The position numbers were made by a program, and so were the translations under genes. Shown one piece after another: positions 1 to 10,463 of a stretch of 41,900 nucleotides of DNA (positions are counted from its first letter, which is position 1; each line of letters opens with the position of its first letter). Location of the stretch: contig MCFE01000726.1 of the NCBI GenBank assembly GCA_002104905.1, positions 1-41,900 on the forward strand, given 5' to 3'. The DNA is from Basidiobolus meristosporus CBS 931.73 (Eukaryota; Basidiobolomycota; Basidiobolomycetes; Basidiobolales; Basidiobolaceae). Below the pieces are notes generated by a model, which saw only the letters and a list, made by a program, of their open reading frames with translations, searched no databases and was not told the origin of the DNA.

Positions 1-538
1 ACTGGCCATTTTGGCAAACCAAAAAGAAGTAGGATCCTTTGCAACCGTATCTGCCATTCACTAGACACAGGGCTCCAAGGGCGACAGTGGAGTCCGGTTG
101 ATTTGTACTAGTGATGGTTGTAGTACTAGGCTCGGAGGTGGTTGTCTTAGTGGTGGTCGGTTTAGTGCTAGTGATTGTTGATGATTTAAAGTTGCTAGTG
201 GCAGACTTAGTATTGGTTGATGTCGTCGTAGTAGTCTTGATGGTGGTTTGGGCTCTTGCAGTTAGGGCAGAATGCAGCGTATGCAGGATGATCACAACAA
301 TTGCCAGCACAGATATTCTAGAGGAGCCAGTTTGACATTGATAGAGGTTTTGGCCTTCGCAGTAGTAGGAGGCACCACTATTTCGATTGCATGACACCGA
401 GGGCAAGCTGCAAGTACAGTAGTAGTGGAGGCGTAGGTTCAAACACCGTTGTTTTCCTTCGTTTGGGAGTGAGAAATTTATGACAAATGCACATTCAAGT
501 GGACATGACTCCTTATGATAGGGAATTGGTGATTTGAA
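1..538 (-). CDS. Partial cysteine-rich, Thr-linker secreted protein (CBM-like modules); 3' end outside window
   Basis: The minus strand is open without a stop from about 538 to the window edge (about 179 codons). In order it encodes a Cys-rich segment ending in GAYYCEGQNLYQCQTG, a hydrophobic stretch (VLAIVVIILHTL), a Thr/Ser-rich linker of about 50 residues (TTIKTTTTTSTNTKS...), and a second Cys module NGRYGCKGSYFFLVCQNG at the edge. Both Cys modules follow C-x(3-4)-G-x-Y-x-C-x-G-x(5-6)-C-Q-x-G, resembling small fungal chitin-binding modules such as CBM19; the family name is inference. No in-frame ATG is visible, so the 5' end may lie in another exon, or the hydrophobic stretch may be the real signal peptide and the upstream module part of something else. 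The module similarity is seen directly; the gene model is incomplete. Confidence 0.4.
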
Positions 539-889
539 TCACGAAGATGCCAATATATGGCATGCATTATTGTTATTGTCCTGTATATATATATATGCTT
601 CACAGGATGATTTTTTACCTGTTAGTAGCAATAGTCAATATATTGAACTGGAGTAATAATAGTGGGCGCACGGAGTATCCTAGAACAGATCAGGGATCAA
701 AGACTAGTCACTGGCCATCAATGTAGCCGATCAAGCCAGTGTATGTGTATTGGTGATAATCTACCAATTGGTTCCATTAGATTGCACTCTCTACGGCGGG
801 TGTTTGAAATCTCTAACCTACTCGTTATATCCTTATGGTTCAATTCAAGTTGAAAGATGTTTATTGGCATTGAACGCAATTATAGTAAC
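539..889. other. Intergenic, no gene seen
   Basis: AT-rich spacer with a short (TA)n run near 583-596. The 63-codon plus-strand frame at 662-853 starts at GTG and has no recognisable features. Confidence 0.5.
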
Positions 890-1420
890 CTATGCTTGAC
901 GAGCAAAATTTTGGGTCCAGTAGTTACCTTTGGCGACATAGCCAGAGCCAAAGTGGGTATATTGTGAGCTAAGAATATTGCTACGATGACCGGGAGAGTT
1001 CATCCAGCCCTTCATCACCGCATCGATGCTTCCATATCCCTTGGCTACATTCTCACCCAAAGCCCTCCATTTAAACCCGGTTTCGGAGACACGAGTGCTA
1101 AGAGGCCTGCCAGGCTCGTCATGAGTCATCTGGCCAACGCGAGCCTGATAATCAGTATGCTTTTGAGCGGAAAGCACCAGGCGGTTATCGAGCTTTAAGG
1201 CGGTTTTACCATTGAGCTGGCGTTGTCGGTTGACCAGTTCGAGCATCTTTTGTACGTCGCCATTCCCAGAGCCGGTCTGAGGAGGCGAGGTAGGGAACCT
1301 CTGAGAGCTACGGTTCGGAATTCTTACCGAATGACCAATTGGGGCAGCGAATACCAGCACCGCTTGAAGAACAAGTGAAATGAGACATATGGCAGTAAAC
1401 CAGCTCTTCATAGTTTTCAC
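890..1420 (-). CDS. Secreted CAP/SCP (PR-1-like) domain protein
   Basis: Single-exon gene of 176 aa. Residues 1-25 form a signal peptide (basic MKTMK, then a hydrophobic core ending VFAAP). A short Ser/Pro spacer follows, then a CAP domain from about 58 to 174: LELVNRQRQ, then AQKHTDYQA (first His), GENVAKGYG (Glu), GWMNSPGHRSNIL (the CAP signature with the second His) and a closing NYWTQNFA. CAP proteins are secreted; fungal members bind sterols or lipids (Pry proteins) or act in wall and host contexts. The substrate cannot be read from sequence. A TATA-like box lies about 40 bp upstream of the ATG. There is no GPI-type C-terminus, so the protein is probably released. Confidence 0.9.
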   Translation of the reverse strand: MKTMKSWFTAICLISLVLQAVLVFAAPIGHSVRIPNRSSQRFPTSPPQTGSGNGDVQKMLELVNRQRQLNGKTALKLDNRLVLSAQKHTDYQARVGQMTHDEPGRPLSTRVSETGFKWRALGENVAKGYGSIDAVMKGWMNSPGHRSNILSSQYTHFGSGYVAKGNYWTQNFARQA

Positions 1421-1457
1421 TTAGAAGGAATACTCTTCTCTATCGGAAGGTTGGGTT

Positions 1458-1466
1458 CTTTTATAG
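1458..1466 (-). promoter_or_regulatory. TATA box of the CAP gene
   Basis: The minus strand reads CTATAAAAG about 40 bp upstream of the ATG at 1420, a spacing seen at other secreted-protein genes in this window. Confidence 0.6.
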
Positions 1467-2085
1467 CTTAACTCGCCATAAGGGTACGATCCATGATCGG
1501 TTGTACAGCTTTATTCAATTAAGCAGCTTCAGCATAGTAGGATTCAGGAAGTGCAAATTTCTATACAAAGAGGCATACGAGCTGATGATACATTATGTAG
1601 AAGCTGCTATAGGTGCCTGAAAGCAGCTCACATGTTGGCGAGAGTTGGGTGAATCAAGTACGTAATGTAGTACATGCTAAAGAATTGTGTTACATTCGAA
1701 TAAAGGAGGCGCCATCTAGGGTACTTGACATAGCATCAATCAGCTAGTCTCTCGCTTCAGTCTGTTTAAATTCAATAAGGCTACCCTGATGATGATCGTT
1801 TGTACCGTAGTAGCCGATAATCGTGTAAGCGCTATCGTTAAATCCTATCTGAAACCACCATAGAATAAACGTCAGTTCGGAACACTTCTATGCGTAAAGT
1901 GGCAGCCGTATTAATACTGAATCGTTTTTTACGGAATGCAACTGAATTGGTTGATTGGTCTTAGCTAGAGTTGGCTATCCATATCTTTAGGACACAAATC
2001 TCAGAATAGACCAGTAACCATTACAAATATTCCAAATGAGGTAGACCGACTGATATACTCTTCAGTTATTGGATTGGGATCTTCC
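1467..2085. other. Intergenic, no gene seen
   Basis: Moderately AT-rich sequence. No long open frame, RNA gene or repeat recognised. Confidence 0.5.
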
Positions 2086-2197
2086 CTACTTCGAAAATCG
2101 CGGTTACAGTGTTCTACTTCGAAAATCGCGGTTACAGTGTTCTACTTCGAAAATCGCGGTTACAGTGTTCTACTTCGAAAATCGCGGTTACAGTATT
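2086..2197. repeat. Minisatellite A: 28-bp unit x 4
   Basis: Four consecutive 28-bp units beginning CTACTTCGAAAATCGCGG, at 2086, 2114, 2142 and 2170. The first three are identical; the last differs near its 3' end (GTATT for GTGTT). Each unit contains the palindrome TTCGAA. A 63-codon frame runs through it (2069-2260) but 28 is not a multiple of 3, so the repeat is not a peptide repeat. Confidence 0.95.
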
Positions 2198-2261
2198 TAT
2201 CGAAGCTTGAGGGCCGATGTTAGACGCATAGAACAATACTCAGAGGGGATGGGGATTTAGG

Positions 2262-2588
2262 ATATATAAAGCCATTCGAATCGCAGAATCTTGAATAATC
2301 ACAACATAATTCATTATCTCATCATGATTAAAATATCAATTGCCTTCACCTGTGCCACTCCTAACTACGAGTGCATTGCCAACCTCCACGGTGAGTGAAG
2401 TGGCTCAGCTTCAGAATCACACCGAGGTACCAAAGCTCCAGAGTAACCTTGCCGAGATCACCAATTTCTCAGCAAGCTCCAAATATATTCATCATGAAGT
2501 AGAATGCTGGAGAAATAACTCTATCATTCGGATATTTATCGATAACTGTATAAGGAACATTTGGGCTATTTTGCTTACCTGGGGATAA
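2262..2588 (+). pseudogene. Relic R1: TATA box plus 5' end of an unrecognised small gene
   Basis: A TATATAAA box near 2263-2270 lies about 55 bp upstream of an ATG at 2324. The reading frame starts MIKISIAFTCATPNYEC, runs 23 codons and meets GGTGAGTGA, which is either a splice donor or a stop. Another frame stays open to 2588 (ending NIWAILLTWG). The sequence around TATA, ATG and the CACGGT block resembles R2 at 3531-3730, suggesting two diverged copies of one small gene. The function is unknown and the pairing is only moderately supported. Confidence 0.3.
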
Positions 2589-3334
2589 AAGCCACGAATT
2601 TTTTGCAAGTATTCTTCCAAAATTTCAATACCTTCGCCTCAGGACTGAACATAGTACTCTTAGTCAGAGTGGCATAGATTTGTGGACAGAAAAAGGTTTC
2701 CAACTCCAAGGTACCCCATTTTCCGTGATGTAGAAGATTTTTGTATAATTTCCAAGCGTACTGCATCAACCTTAGGGAGGGTATCTATTTTGATTGCTTC
2801 TCCCGGGTTCGGTAGTAACCTCCAGTAGAACGGGATTAATGTTATGCTTACTAATACGATGCTGCCAAATATACTCCATCACACATAGTAAGGTGATTCG
2901 GGAAAACGACTACTTCTTTTATAATTCCACAAATAGTCGTTATTTTGTCCTGCCTGAGGCATTTCCATACGCTCCGCCTTTTTAGTCGACTTGCATGTAT
3001 GGATTCATGAATGATCGGATTGAATCTCTGATCTCAAAAATACAATGTAACTTGTCAACTTAAGTAGATAGCATGAACATTACGCTCACAAATCATATTT
3101 GAAGACATAACACATACATCATATACACATGAAACATTCCACTCAAATCATCCTTTTTTTGCATTTGAAACCTGAATCTAACCAGTGGTCCATCAATGAG
3201 CCCTAAGATCTGTTTCTATTGATTGCACGAAGTCCAGATTTGAGGATCTGCATGGATTCATTCACTTGATCGAAACTCCCTTTGATGCTCAATCATGCTC
3301 AGTAATTGGATTCAAACTCTTCATGGAACTACAA

Positions 3335-3523
3335 GGTCGATGGGAGAGGAGGGCCGTACATCAACATCTATACCAAATGCAATGATACCAACAAAATGTC
3401 TTTTGTCTTTTCTTAGGATAACACTAGTAACTGTATTGAAACTCTTCGTCGCTTGAATGACTGCTGGTTCCGCAGTTCTATCGAGGCTGGAGGCCTGATA
3501 AACTCGTCACAATTGTGTCTATG
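3335..3523 (+). pseudogene. Decayed small Cys-rich secreted-protein segment
   Basis: The plus strand, read in one frame from about 3335, gives GGPYINIYTKCNDTNKMSF, then a TAG, then DNTSNCIETLRRLNDCWF and an EAGG stretch before stopping. The spacing C-x(8)-C and the Gly-rich flanks resemble small secreted fungal proteins. The TAG sits at the end of TTTTCTTAG and could instead be a splice acceptor for a ~60-nt intron starting GTACAT. No start codon or signal peptide is found in frame, so it reads as a relic. Confidence 0.3.
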
Positions 3524-3530
3524 ATATTGC

Positions 3531-3730
3531 TGATGTATAAAAATGGCGCAAGCTCTGGCTCGAAAAATCATCTCTGCATCATGGTAAAAGTCTCAACCAC
3601 TCTCTCATATGTCACTACTAGTGTACCACATTAATTTCCACGGTAAATACAACTACACAGCCACGAAACCACACCGAAGTGCTCAAGTGAACTTCATCAT
3701 GGAAGGCCAGCTAATCTACAAAGCATAGAT
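3531..3730 (+). pseudogene. Relic R2: TATA box plus broken 5' coding segment, related to R1
   Basis: A TATAAAAA box (about 3536) is followed about 45 bp later by an ATG at 3581 (MVKVSTTLSYVTTSVPH, then TAA). A different frame reads HGKYNYTATKPHRSAQVNF and on to a stop near 3727, so a frameshift or lost intron separates the two halves. It parallels R1 in promoter-to-ATG distance and in the CCACGGT and CACACCGA blocks. No known family recognised. Confidence 0.3.
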
Positions 3731-3825
3731 ACCAAAAGATGTTCAGCAGCATACCATCACAAAGAGCAATAGGAATAAGTCGGACTTTTATTTATTCATC
3801 TCTCGGTATTCTGGAAAAAACAACG

Positions 3826-3937
3826 TGGTTGTTTCTTCACTAGTCATGCGTAATGGTTGTTTCTTCACTAGTCATGCGTAATGGTTGTTTCTTCACTAGT
3901 CATGCGTAATGGTTGTTTCTTCACTAGTCATGCATAA
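3826..3937. repeat. Minisatellite B: 28-bp unit x 4
   Basis: Four consecutive 28-bp units beginning TGGTTGTTTCTTCACTAGTC, at 3826, 3854, 3882 and 3910. The first three are identical; the fourth has GCATAA for GCGTAA. Period and copy number equal those of minisatellite A, 1.7 kb away, but the unit sequence is different. Confidence 0.95.
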
Positions 3938-5220
3938 AAGGGATACATCGAAGGAGGTGTGTGTTGGATACCAAAGTTGGATAATTTTGATCTCTACGAT
4001 GAGTCACACCAGTTGCGTAATGCGTGTAAGACGTTGGTAAGTGTTTTGATGGGTAAACTTGACCCAATCACTCATGGTTGTTTACTCTTGCCACAAGGTG
4101 GCACAAGTATGTTCGTGAGCGGGAATCAGTAACACTACGTGCGGTTAAACAGTCCCCACAGGCCCGATGAGGAGGCAGATTTTAAGCTTATTATGCACGT
4201 TGGAGTTGCTGCACATTCAAACCATGTTCTCGAGGTCTTCAGCTTAGCGTAAGCATGGGCCTATCATGAGAATTTTCCCGACCAACCCACGCGCACAAAT
4301 CAAGCCCATATCATCAATCTTATCTACACGGTAGCTGCTTCCATGCCCACGATGATTGGATGTCTTAAAAATAGCCTCGCCTTTATATAGTTAATGTGAG
4401 TAAACACACGAAAACACCAGCGGACTTTACGTGTCTCTGCTCGTGAAGACGGGTGCGGCAGAATGGCACCATATTTAGTCTAGATGGAATATATCAAAGT
4501 TACGCCAATCGAACTGGTCTTCTCTGGGGTAACGCCCAGCAAGATTCCGGCTCATCCAAGGCAAGGTGAGTGCCAAAAATGGCTTCGGAAAATGGGATCA
4601 AGTCGGTCCAAAAATCTGCCAAGGGATTTTGGGATTTCGGGATTTTGTTGATATTGACTCAAAAAGTGATCCATCCGTTGCTCCTTAAAACATTCGAAGT
4701 TACACCGCCCGCGGCCACTGCAAAACAACCGACTTTCTTCCGCGTGATATCTCGCTGGCCTTATTGACACTCTACCTTGTACTTCTACCAGCCACCGTTC
4801 TCTTTCCCCAGCTCCTCCCGCGACGTAGTTTTTGCCTCTTCTCGGAGCCTCCTATAACGCTTCCCCCATGTTTGTACATAAGAATTCACAAAGCCAAGTA
4901 GCCACCACCTCATCGGTTAGTATCTCGAGGAACTGAGGGGGAAACACAAACTCACACGGGTTTTTTTGCACACAGGCACTCACTCGGTCGGAATACGTAA
5001 AGCCTCGGCAGAACGAGAGCAAAGATTCCCCGCCTGTCTCCATAGGGGAGGGGAGTTCCGAACAGGTACCGTTCGCCCAGCCTCCTGTGCACCGGAGTGA
5101 TTTGTTTCGATGCAGATTACTCAAGCACTGTTCTATCTCTAGGGTGGCTCCTTCAACTCGGAGGAGGTTTCTTTCACCTCGTACAGTTCCTTCACCGTCA
5201 AACCCAAGAGCATCAAACCA
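3938..5220. other. Spacer and promoter region of Uds1-A; possible relic frame
   Basis: From 3938 the plus strand is open for about 65 codons (KGYIEGGVCWIPKLDNFD... to a stop near 4133) immediately after minisatellite B; it has no start codon and no recognised family. From about 4780 the sequence is pyrimidine-rich, fitting a promoter or 5' UTR of Uds1-A. The 198-codon minus-strand frame at 4852-5448 overlaps the first exons of Uds1-A and is treated as a shadow. Confidence 0.45.
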
Positions 5221-6836
5221 ATGGACCTTCGTTCCCTCCAATCTTACTCTGTACTCACCACCCCTGAGAAAAAACGTTTCAGTAAGCACCTTCACCGTAG
5301 ATCCAGAACCCTCACTTCGATTGACTGACGTCGATGCTCTCTTGAACTTAGGTAACCTCAATGTTTCTACACTGGTCAGCCCTGTGACTTCCCTCTTTAA
5401 CTTGGAGAGGAAGGTGGAGGGGTCGAAGCATTCGGAGGTGGATACCATTCGCGGACCCCGCTACGACGCCATTGGTGTGCACCATGGTATGCCAGCGAAG
5501 ACAGAACCCGAGCTAGCATCCAGGAAATCCACCAGCCTACCTAGACCATCACTTGACGCGTTACTAGAGAGTTTCCATGAGCAAGGGTATGATTATGCTG
5601 GAGCCCATGAACAAAGCAGCGAGGTCAGGGAAGAGGAAGAGGACGACACCCAAATGGAGCTATTGGCGAGCGCCCTCTCCGCTGCCGAAGGCTTCCATAT
5701 TCTAGGCCTGAACGAGTTCAAACTGCTGAGCCAGGTAAGTGGGATGTTTCTCTCGTTCGGTGGCCACCCAAGCGTCTCACCAAATCCCGTGTTAGGATTA
5801 CCTGGAGCACACCATCTCCATGGAAACCTTGAAGACTAAGCTCGAGCAGGAGCTGAAATTCCGGGAGGGGGCCACCTCCATGGTAACCGTACAGACCGAT
5901 AAGAAGATGCTGGAGCAAGCGCAGGAGGAGCTGGCCAGTTCCGAGCGTAAGGTGAACCAGTTCTCTTCGGAGCTATGGCGCGTGTCGCAATCCGCAAACC
6001 TCCTGGAGAGGAGGTGCATGCAACATGTCGCTGGGGTTTTGGCAAGCTCCATACGCCAAGGCACCGCTCGAAGGATTGTCCAGCCTAGCTCCAGTAAGCA
6101 AACCCCTGAGGTTTCACTCGATGGTCTGTCAATGATGAGCACTCAGTTGAACGAGATGAGCAACCAACTCAGCTCCTTCGTTAAATCCCAGACCACGATG
6201 AAACTGTCTCAACAAACCGAGGCGGAGATCGAGAACGCCAAGTTGAGGGAATCGCTGAAGCAGGCATCATTAGAACGGGACCAGTATAAGAAGGAGTTGG
6301 AGGATCTGAAGCTGAAGAATCGGCAGTACCAGGTGTCGAACCAAGACCTGCCCGCGCTCGGCGAAGAGGAGAAGGACCAGATGATCCACAGACTGCGTCA
6401 AACGGTTGACGAGTGTCTGCATGACATATCCCAATTGAGCGACGAGAAGGCGGAGATCCTAACGAACCTGAAGTACCTTTACCATCGACTACCGGACGTC
6501 TCACTCTCCCGGGAGAGTTCCGTCTCCTCGAAACTCTCCTCCAATAGCGAGTTCGACGGGAAGAAATTCACCGACCGTATAGACAAGCTGGTCCAGGAGA
6601 ATCACCGACTCATGGACCGTGTGGTGAAATTACAGCACAAGAGCCAGTTCGCCAAGGTCGATCGAAGGGGCGCCCTCTCACCGAAGGACAGGCCCCACGG
6701 CTTTTACTCGAACAAGAGTAGCTCTAACCCACGCATCTGGCTCGAGCAGTCCAGCAGTGACGAGGAAGACTCCCTGTACGACCAAGAGGAGTCCATCACC
6801 TCACTTGGCGCCTCGCTGCAAAACCAAACCTTGTGA
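5221..6836 (+). CDS. Uds1-domain coiled-coil protein, paralogue A (septation/polarity)
   Basis: Three exons, 494 aa: 5221-5281, 5352-5734, 5796-6836. The introns have GTAAGC/GTAAGT donors and TTAG acceptors. The N-terminus reads MDLRSLQSYSVLTTPEKKRF; TPEK is a CDK-type site. Then come VSTLVSPVTSLF, an acidic stretch (EVREEEEDD), and the Uds1 core around the second splice junction: NEFKLLSQ-DYLEHTISMETL, then LASSERKVNQFSSELWRVSQ and HVAGVL. The remainder is coiled coil with a Ser/Asp tail (SSSDEEDSLYDQEES). Uds1 proteins were defined in fission yeast as septation-induced; the molecular role is poorly known. The start was chosen because exon 1 and both introns match paralogue B at 17,027-18,745 in position and phase. 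The GTG at 5087 in the same strand is not used. Confidence 0.85.
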
Positions 6837-7193
6837 TTCCCCTGCCTCTCCTTTTTCCCCTCCCGACATATTCATAGCCATCCTCTTCCCTGCATCAAAC
6901 TCTACTTATTCCCCTGGGTGTGTGGTTGATCCCACACATTGGCCAAGTCGCACCAGATATCTTTGTCAACCATTGTACACCCACGTATAGTTCAACTTTG
7001 ATAACCAATATAGTCAGTTCAATCCATGTTTGATGGTGATTTATTTGGATTTGGATTCTGGAATTTGGATATACATGTAGACGTATATATCAGTTGGCTA
7101 ATAGTTGCTGGTACTTCTAGTGGTTCGCGTTCTAGGGAAACGCTGGCCCAACTGGCCGGGGTCCGGGTCACCGCTCGTAGGGGCATCCTCGAC
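6837..7193. other. Convergent intergenic region
   Basis: 3' flanks of Uds1-A (+) and the verprolin gene (-). It is AT-rich and nothing else is seen. Confidence 0.6.
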
Positions 7194-10100
7194 TCAACGG
7201 AATCTGGTCAAGTCTAGGGGGAATCGACTTCCCGTCCCGCCACTGGGGTACATCTTCCTACCGAAGCCACCGTACTTCTGCGGGTTCGCGGGACCCGGTA
7301 ACTCGTGGTCAGATAGGAACGTCCATTCGCTACGGCCCCCCGAATGGTTGGCCATTGGCGCGGGTGGCACGGGTAGGGCCATCTTGGGGGAGGTTGAATT
7401 TGGTAATGATGGTGGGGCGGGGAGGGAGAACCCTGGTTTGTTGCCGGGTGCCGTTGGTGGTGGTGGCGGGGGAGGTGGTGGTGGAGCAGAAGGTGCTGAT
7501 GAGGTTTTAACTGCATGTGGCGGTGGTGGTGGTGGCAGAGTGGTAGGTGGGAAGCCAGCTCTAGGTCCGGATGTAGCACCGCCAGCTGGTGGTGGCGGCG
7601 GCGGCGGTGGTGGTGGTGGTGGGGCAGAGGGCGAAGATGTAGCATTTCCTCCGGAGAATCCTGGTTTGCTGCCGGGTGCCGTTGGTGGTGGTGGTAGGGC
7701 TGATGGTGGGGGGCAAGGCGGGGGAGGTGGTGGTGGAGCAGAGGGTGCTGATGAGGTTTTAACTGCATGTGGCGGTGGTGGTGGTGGTAAAGTAGTAGGT
7801 GGGAAGCCAGCTCTAGGTACAGATGAATGATCTGGTGGAAGACCAACACATGGTATTGGCGAGGGAGGAAGTGGTGCAGATGCCTTAACCGGTGGTGGTG
7901 GCGGGGGGAGGGTAGTGGGTGGGAAGCCAGATTTGGGTCCAGATGGAGCACTACCAGCTGGTGGAGGAGGAGGCGGTGGTGGTGGTGGAGCAGTAGGAGG
8001 GTTGCCAACTCTGGATCCCAGTGATGCAGCAGGAACCGGTGGAGGTGGCGGAGGGTTAGAAGGTGAGCGACTGGTGCGGGCCCCCATAGCTGGCGGTGGC
8101 GGTGGAGGCAAGGTTGAGGGTGGGAAGCCTGCTCTCGATATCGGTGCTGGAGGAATGAATTTAGGTGCTTGTGAACTGGAAGCGTTGGTCAAATTTTCAG
8201 GAACCGGGGGAGCGGGCGGTATACTTCCTGTAGATGCGCTTCTAGAATGACCACGTTCGGAATCGGACTCCAACGGTTCTGAAGCTCCCTGAGGAATGGG
8301 TGGTGGCGGTGGTGGAAGCGGAGCTCCTGGCGCCTTACCAACAGAACTACTACGAGAGCGATTGGCAGATAAAAACGGAAGATTGGAGACCGCGGACATG
8401 TGGGGGGAAGGTGCCCTGTTTTGATGGTTGGTTTCCTCACCGGAGGTTGAGTTACCTGGTTTTATGAATGGAGGGGTCCTTGCATTTGACAAGCTACGGA
8501 TTCGATTTGCCACAGAAACCCTAGGGCTCTCATCTTCTTCATCATCGTTGCCGGCGCTCTCCACGTTTGCGGCAAATGCCGGCGGTGGTGGTGGTGGTAG
8601 ATTTGAGGCAGGGGCTTTGCCGATGGAGGAACTACGAGCGCGTCCAAGATTTCGTTGCCAGGCAGGAAGTGCGCTACCACCGTTGGATGGAGATTCTCTG
8701 CCCGATGCCGAGGCAGTGGGGGCGCTCTTTTTGATGAACGGAGGCACTGGTTTACCAAAAGATTTTGGTGGAGATGGGATACCGTGGGCCGCATCGCTGT
8801 CATTTGCGTCCGATTCCTCCGACTCTGGTTGGCTGTGAGTATTGGGTGGCGATGACATGGAATCCGTCGCATCGTTCTCCCTCTTGTTAGATGAGATATG
8901 GTTCACCGGTTTCAGATTGGCCCGAAGGAAAGATGGAGTCGACTGGGATTCGGAGCTGGCGGAAGAGTTTTGCAACCACCTTTGCTGAACTGATGGGGCC
9001 TTACTGGTTGCTGACAACCAAGTCGACGCTGTCTTGGGTGCGCCACCGGCAAGCTTCGCTTTCGAGCTGGTCACGTTATTGACGGTACCAAATTTACTCG
9101 CAGAATTGACAAACAAGGGCTTGGTGGCAGTGACAGGGGAGGGGGATCGGGAGGTTACCAAGGGGGTCTTCGCCTTTTCTTGTGATCCTTCGGAATCGGA
9201 AGTGGGTGTGGCTCGCGCTGCTTTTTTAAGAAACGGTAGCGCAGGTGAGACTGTAGACGAGTAAGAGTTTGAATTCAAGGCTTTTGACGTAGGCATGCTG
9301 GCGGTCATATCTGGACTGGGAGGTTGAACCGGAGGCGGAGTTGGTGCTGAGCGTGTTGGGGGTGTGAGTGCAGGACTCTGGGGAGGACGAGGTGATGGTG
9401 GTGGGGGAATAGAGTGGTTCGAGTGGGGTGGTGGTGGCGGTGGCATCGCTGGTGCTGAGCGCACAGGAAGACTAGGAGTGGAGCCTGGCACTGGTTGAGG
9501 TGGTGGTGGTGGAGCTGAGCGAGTAGGAAGGCCAGGCGGTGGATGTGGGGCTGAATGAGGTGGTGGTGGTGGAGCTGAGCGAGTGGGAAGGCTAGGTGGT
9601 GGGTTTGGAGCTGGATGAGGTGGTGGAGGCGGAGGTGCTGAGCGTGTAGGAAGGCCTGGGGGTGGGGCTGAAGGTGCTGAACGTGTAGGTAGGCTAGGTG
9701 GGGCTGGAGTTGCTCTTTGTGCTGGATGAGGTGGAGGTGGCGGAGGTGCTGAGCGTGTGGGAAGGCCGGGAGGCGGTGGTGGAGCGGGCGTTGAACGCGA
9801 TGGCAAAGCAGGGCTTCTTGCTGGCGGTGGGTTGCCTCTATTGGGAGGCGGTGGTGGTGGTGGCATTGGGTGTGAAGGTGCCGAGAAGCTTTCTTTAGGT
9901 GGTACGGGAGGGACAGCAACTGCCGGGCGAGAGGGACGTGGAACACCGAACGGAGGTTGTGGTGGATTTGGTACGCTACTCGTAGGTGCTGATCTTGTAG
10001 GCAAGGATGGCTGAGGTACTGAGCGCGCGGGGGCTGTAGGAACCTTTGGTGGAGCAAAAGATGTCGCGGGAGACGAGCCTATCGGAGAAAACGACACTAC

Positions 10101-10463
10101 AATTAATAAAAATCATCAAAGCGCAAGTATAGAATCGCTACTGACCCTCGTTTAATCGTCCAGTGTCAACTCCACCACGACTCTTTAGCTTTGGCATTCC
10201 TTGAGCAAAGAGGCCACCTAAACCAGCTGGAGGTCCGACAGGTGCATCTCTCGAGCCTTGACTACTATGCATAGGTTCGGCGGAAGCTGGAGAAGATTTG
10301 GCGCCTAAGTTAAGGAAACAGCAACTTTTAGTACAACAGTACTAGGGAGGTTCAAGCCTGGGTCTTTACCTCCACCGGCCACTTGGGGTGCAGATCTATC
10401 ATTGGTAACAGTTTGTTTTAACTTCCTCCCTTTGTGAATCTCATTCAGTAAAGAGGAATTCAT
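7194..10463 (-). CDS. VRP1: Verprolin / WASP-interacting protein (WIP) family actin regulator
   Basis: Three exons, 1,051 aa: 10463-10370, 10304-10146, 10096-7194. Exon 1 encodes a WH2 actin-binding motif at the very N-terminus (SSLLNEIHKGRKLKQTV, residues 3-19). Exon 2 carries the second verprolin signature GLFAQGMPKLKSRGG (about 62-76). Exon 3 is a long Pro-rich region with polyproline runs for profilin and SH3 domains, about ten LPTRSAPPPPP-type repeats, Ser-rich spacers, and a C-terminal basic/aromatic block (SEWTFLSDHELPGPA...) in the place of the WASP-binding tail. Verprolins bind G-actin and WASP (Las17) to drive Arp2/3 actin assembly in endocytosis and polarised growth. The large exon 3 has no ATG at its 5' end; the splice to exons 1-2 supplies the start and both WH2 motifs. 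Low-complexity frames on the other strand are shadows. Confidence 0.93.

Larger units (their letters stand above)
2198..3825. other. Gene-poor spacer with gene relics
   Basis: No intact gene. It contains the start of relic R1 (2262-2588) and a decayed Cys-containing coding segment (3335-3523), described separately. The antiparallel frames at 2575-2769 (-) and 2794-2985 (+) carry no recognisable signature. Confidence 0.5.

Noticed and set aside
2086-3937. CRISPR-like arrays
   Set aside because: The 28-bp units are directly tandem with no spacers, and the genome is eukaryotic.
5087-5220. Upstream start for Uds1-A at 5087
   Set aside because: The first codon is GTG, and the reading would run through the 70-nt intron 5282-5351 in the wrong frame relative to the conserved MDLRS...TPEKKRF exon.
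4852-5448. 198-codon minus-strand frame
   Set aside because: Overlaps exons 1-2 of Uds1-A, whose splice sites and motifs match paralogue B; it has no recognisable domain.
7105-8250. Long poly-Gly and Trp-rich plus-strand frames
   Set aside because: They are the antisense of the verprolin proline codons; composition is purely low-complexity and the sense strand has WH2 and verprolin motifs.
7214-10057. His/Leu/Pro-rich minus-strand frames (264 and 250 codons)
   Set aside because: Frame-shifted readings of the same proline repeats as the verprolin gene.
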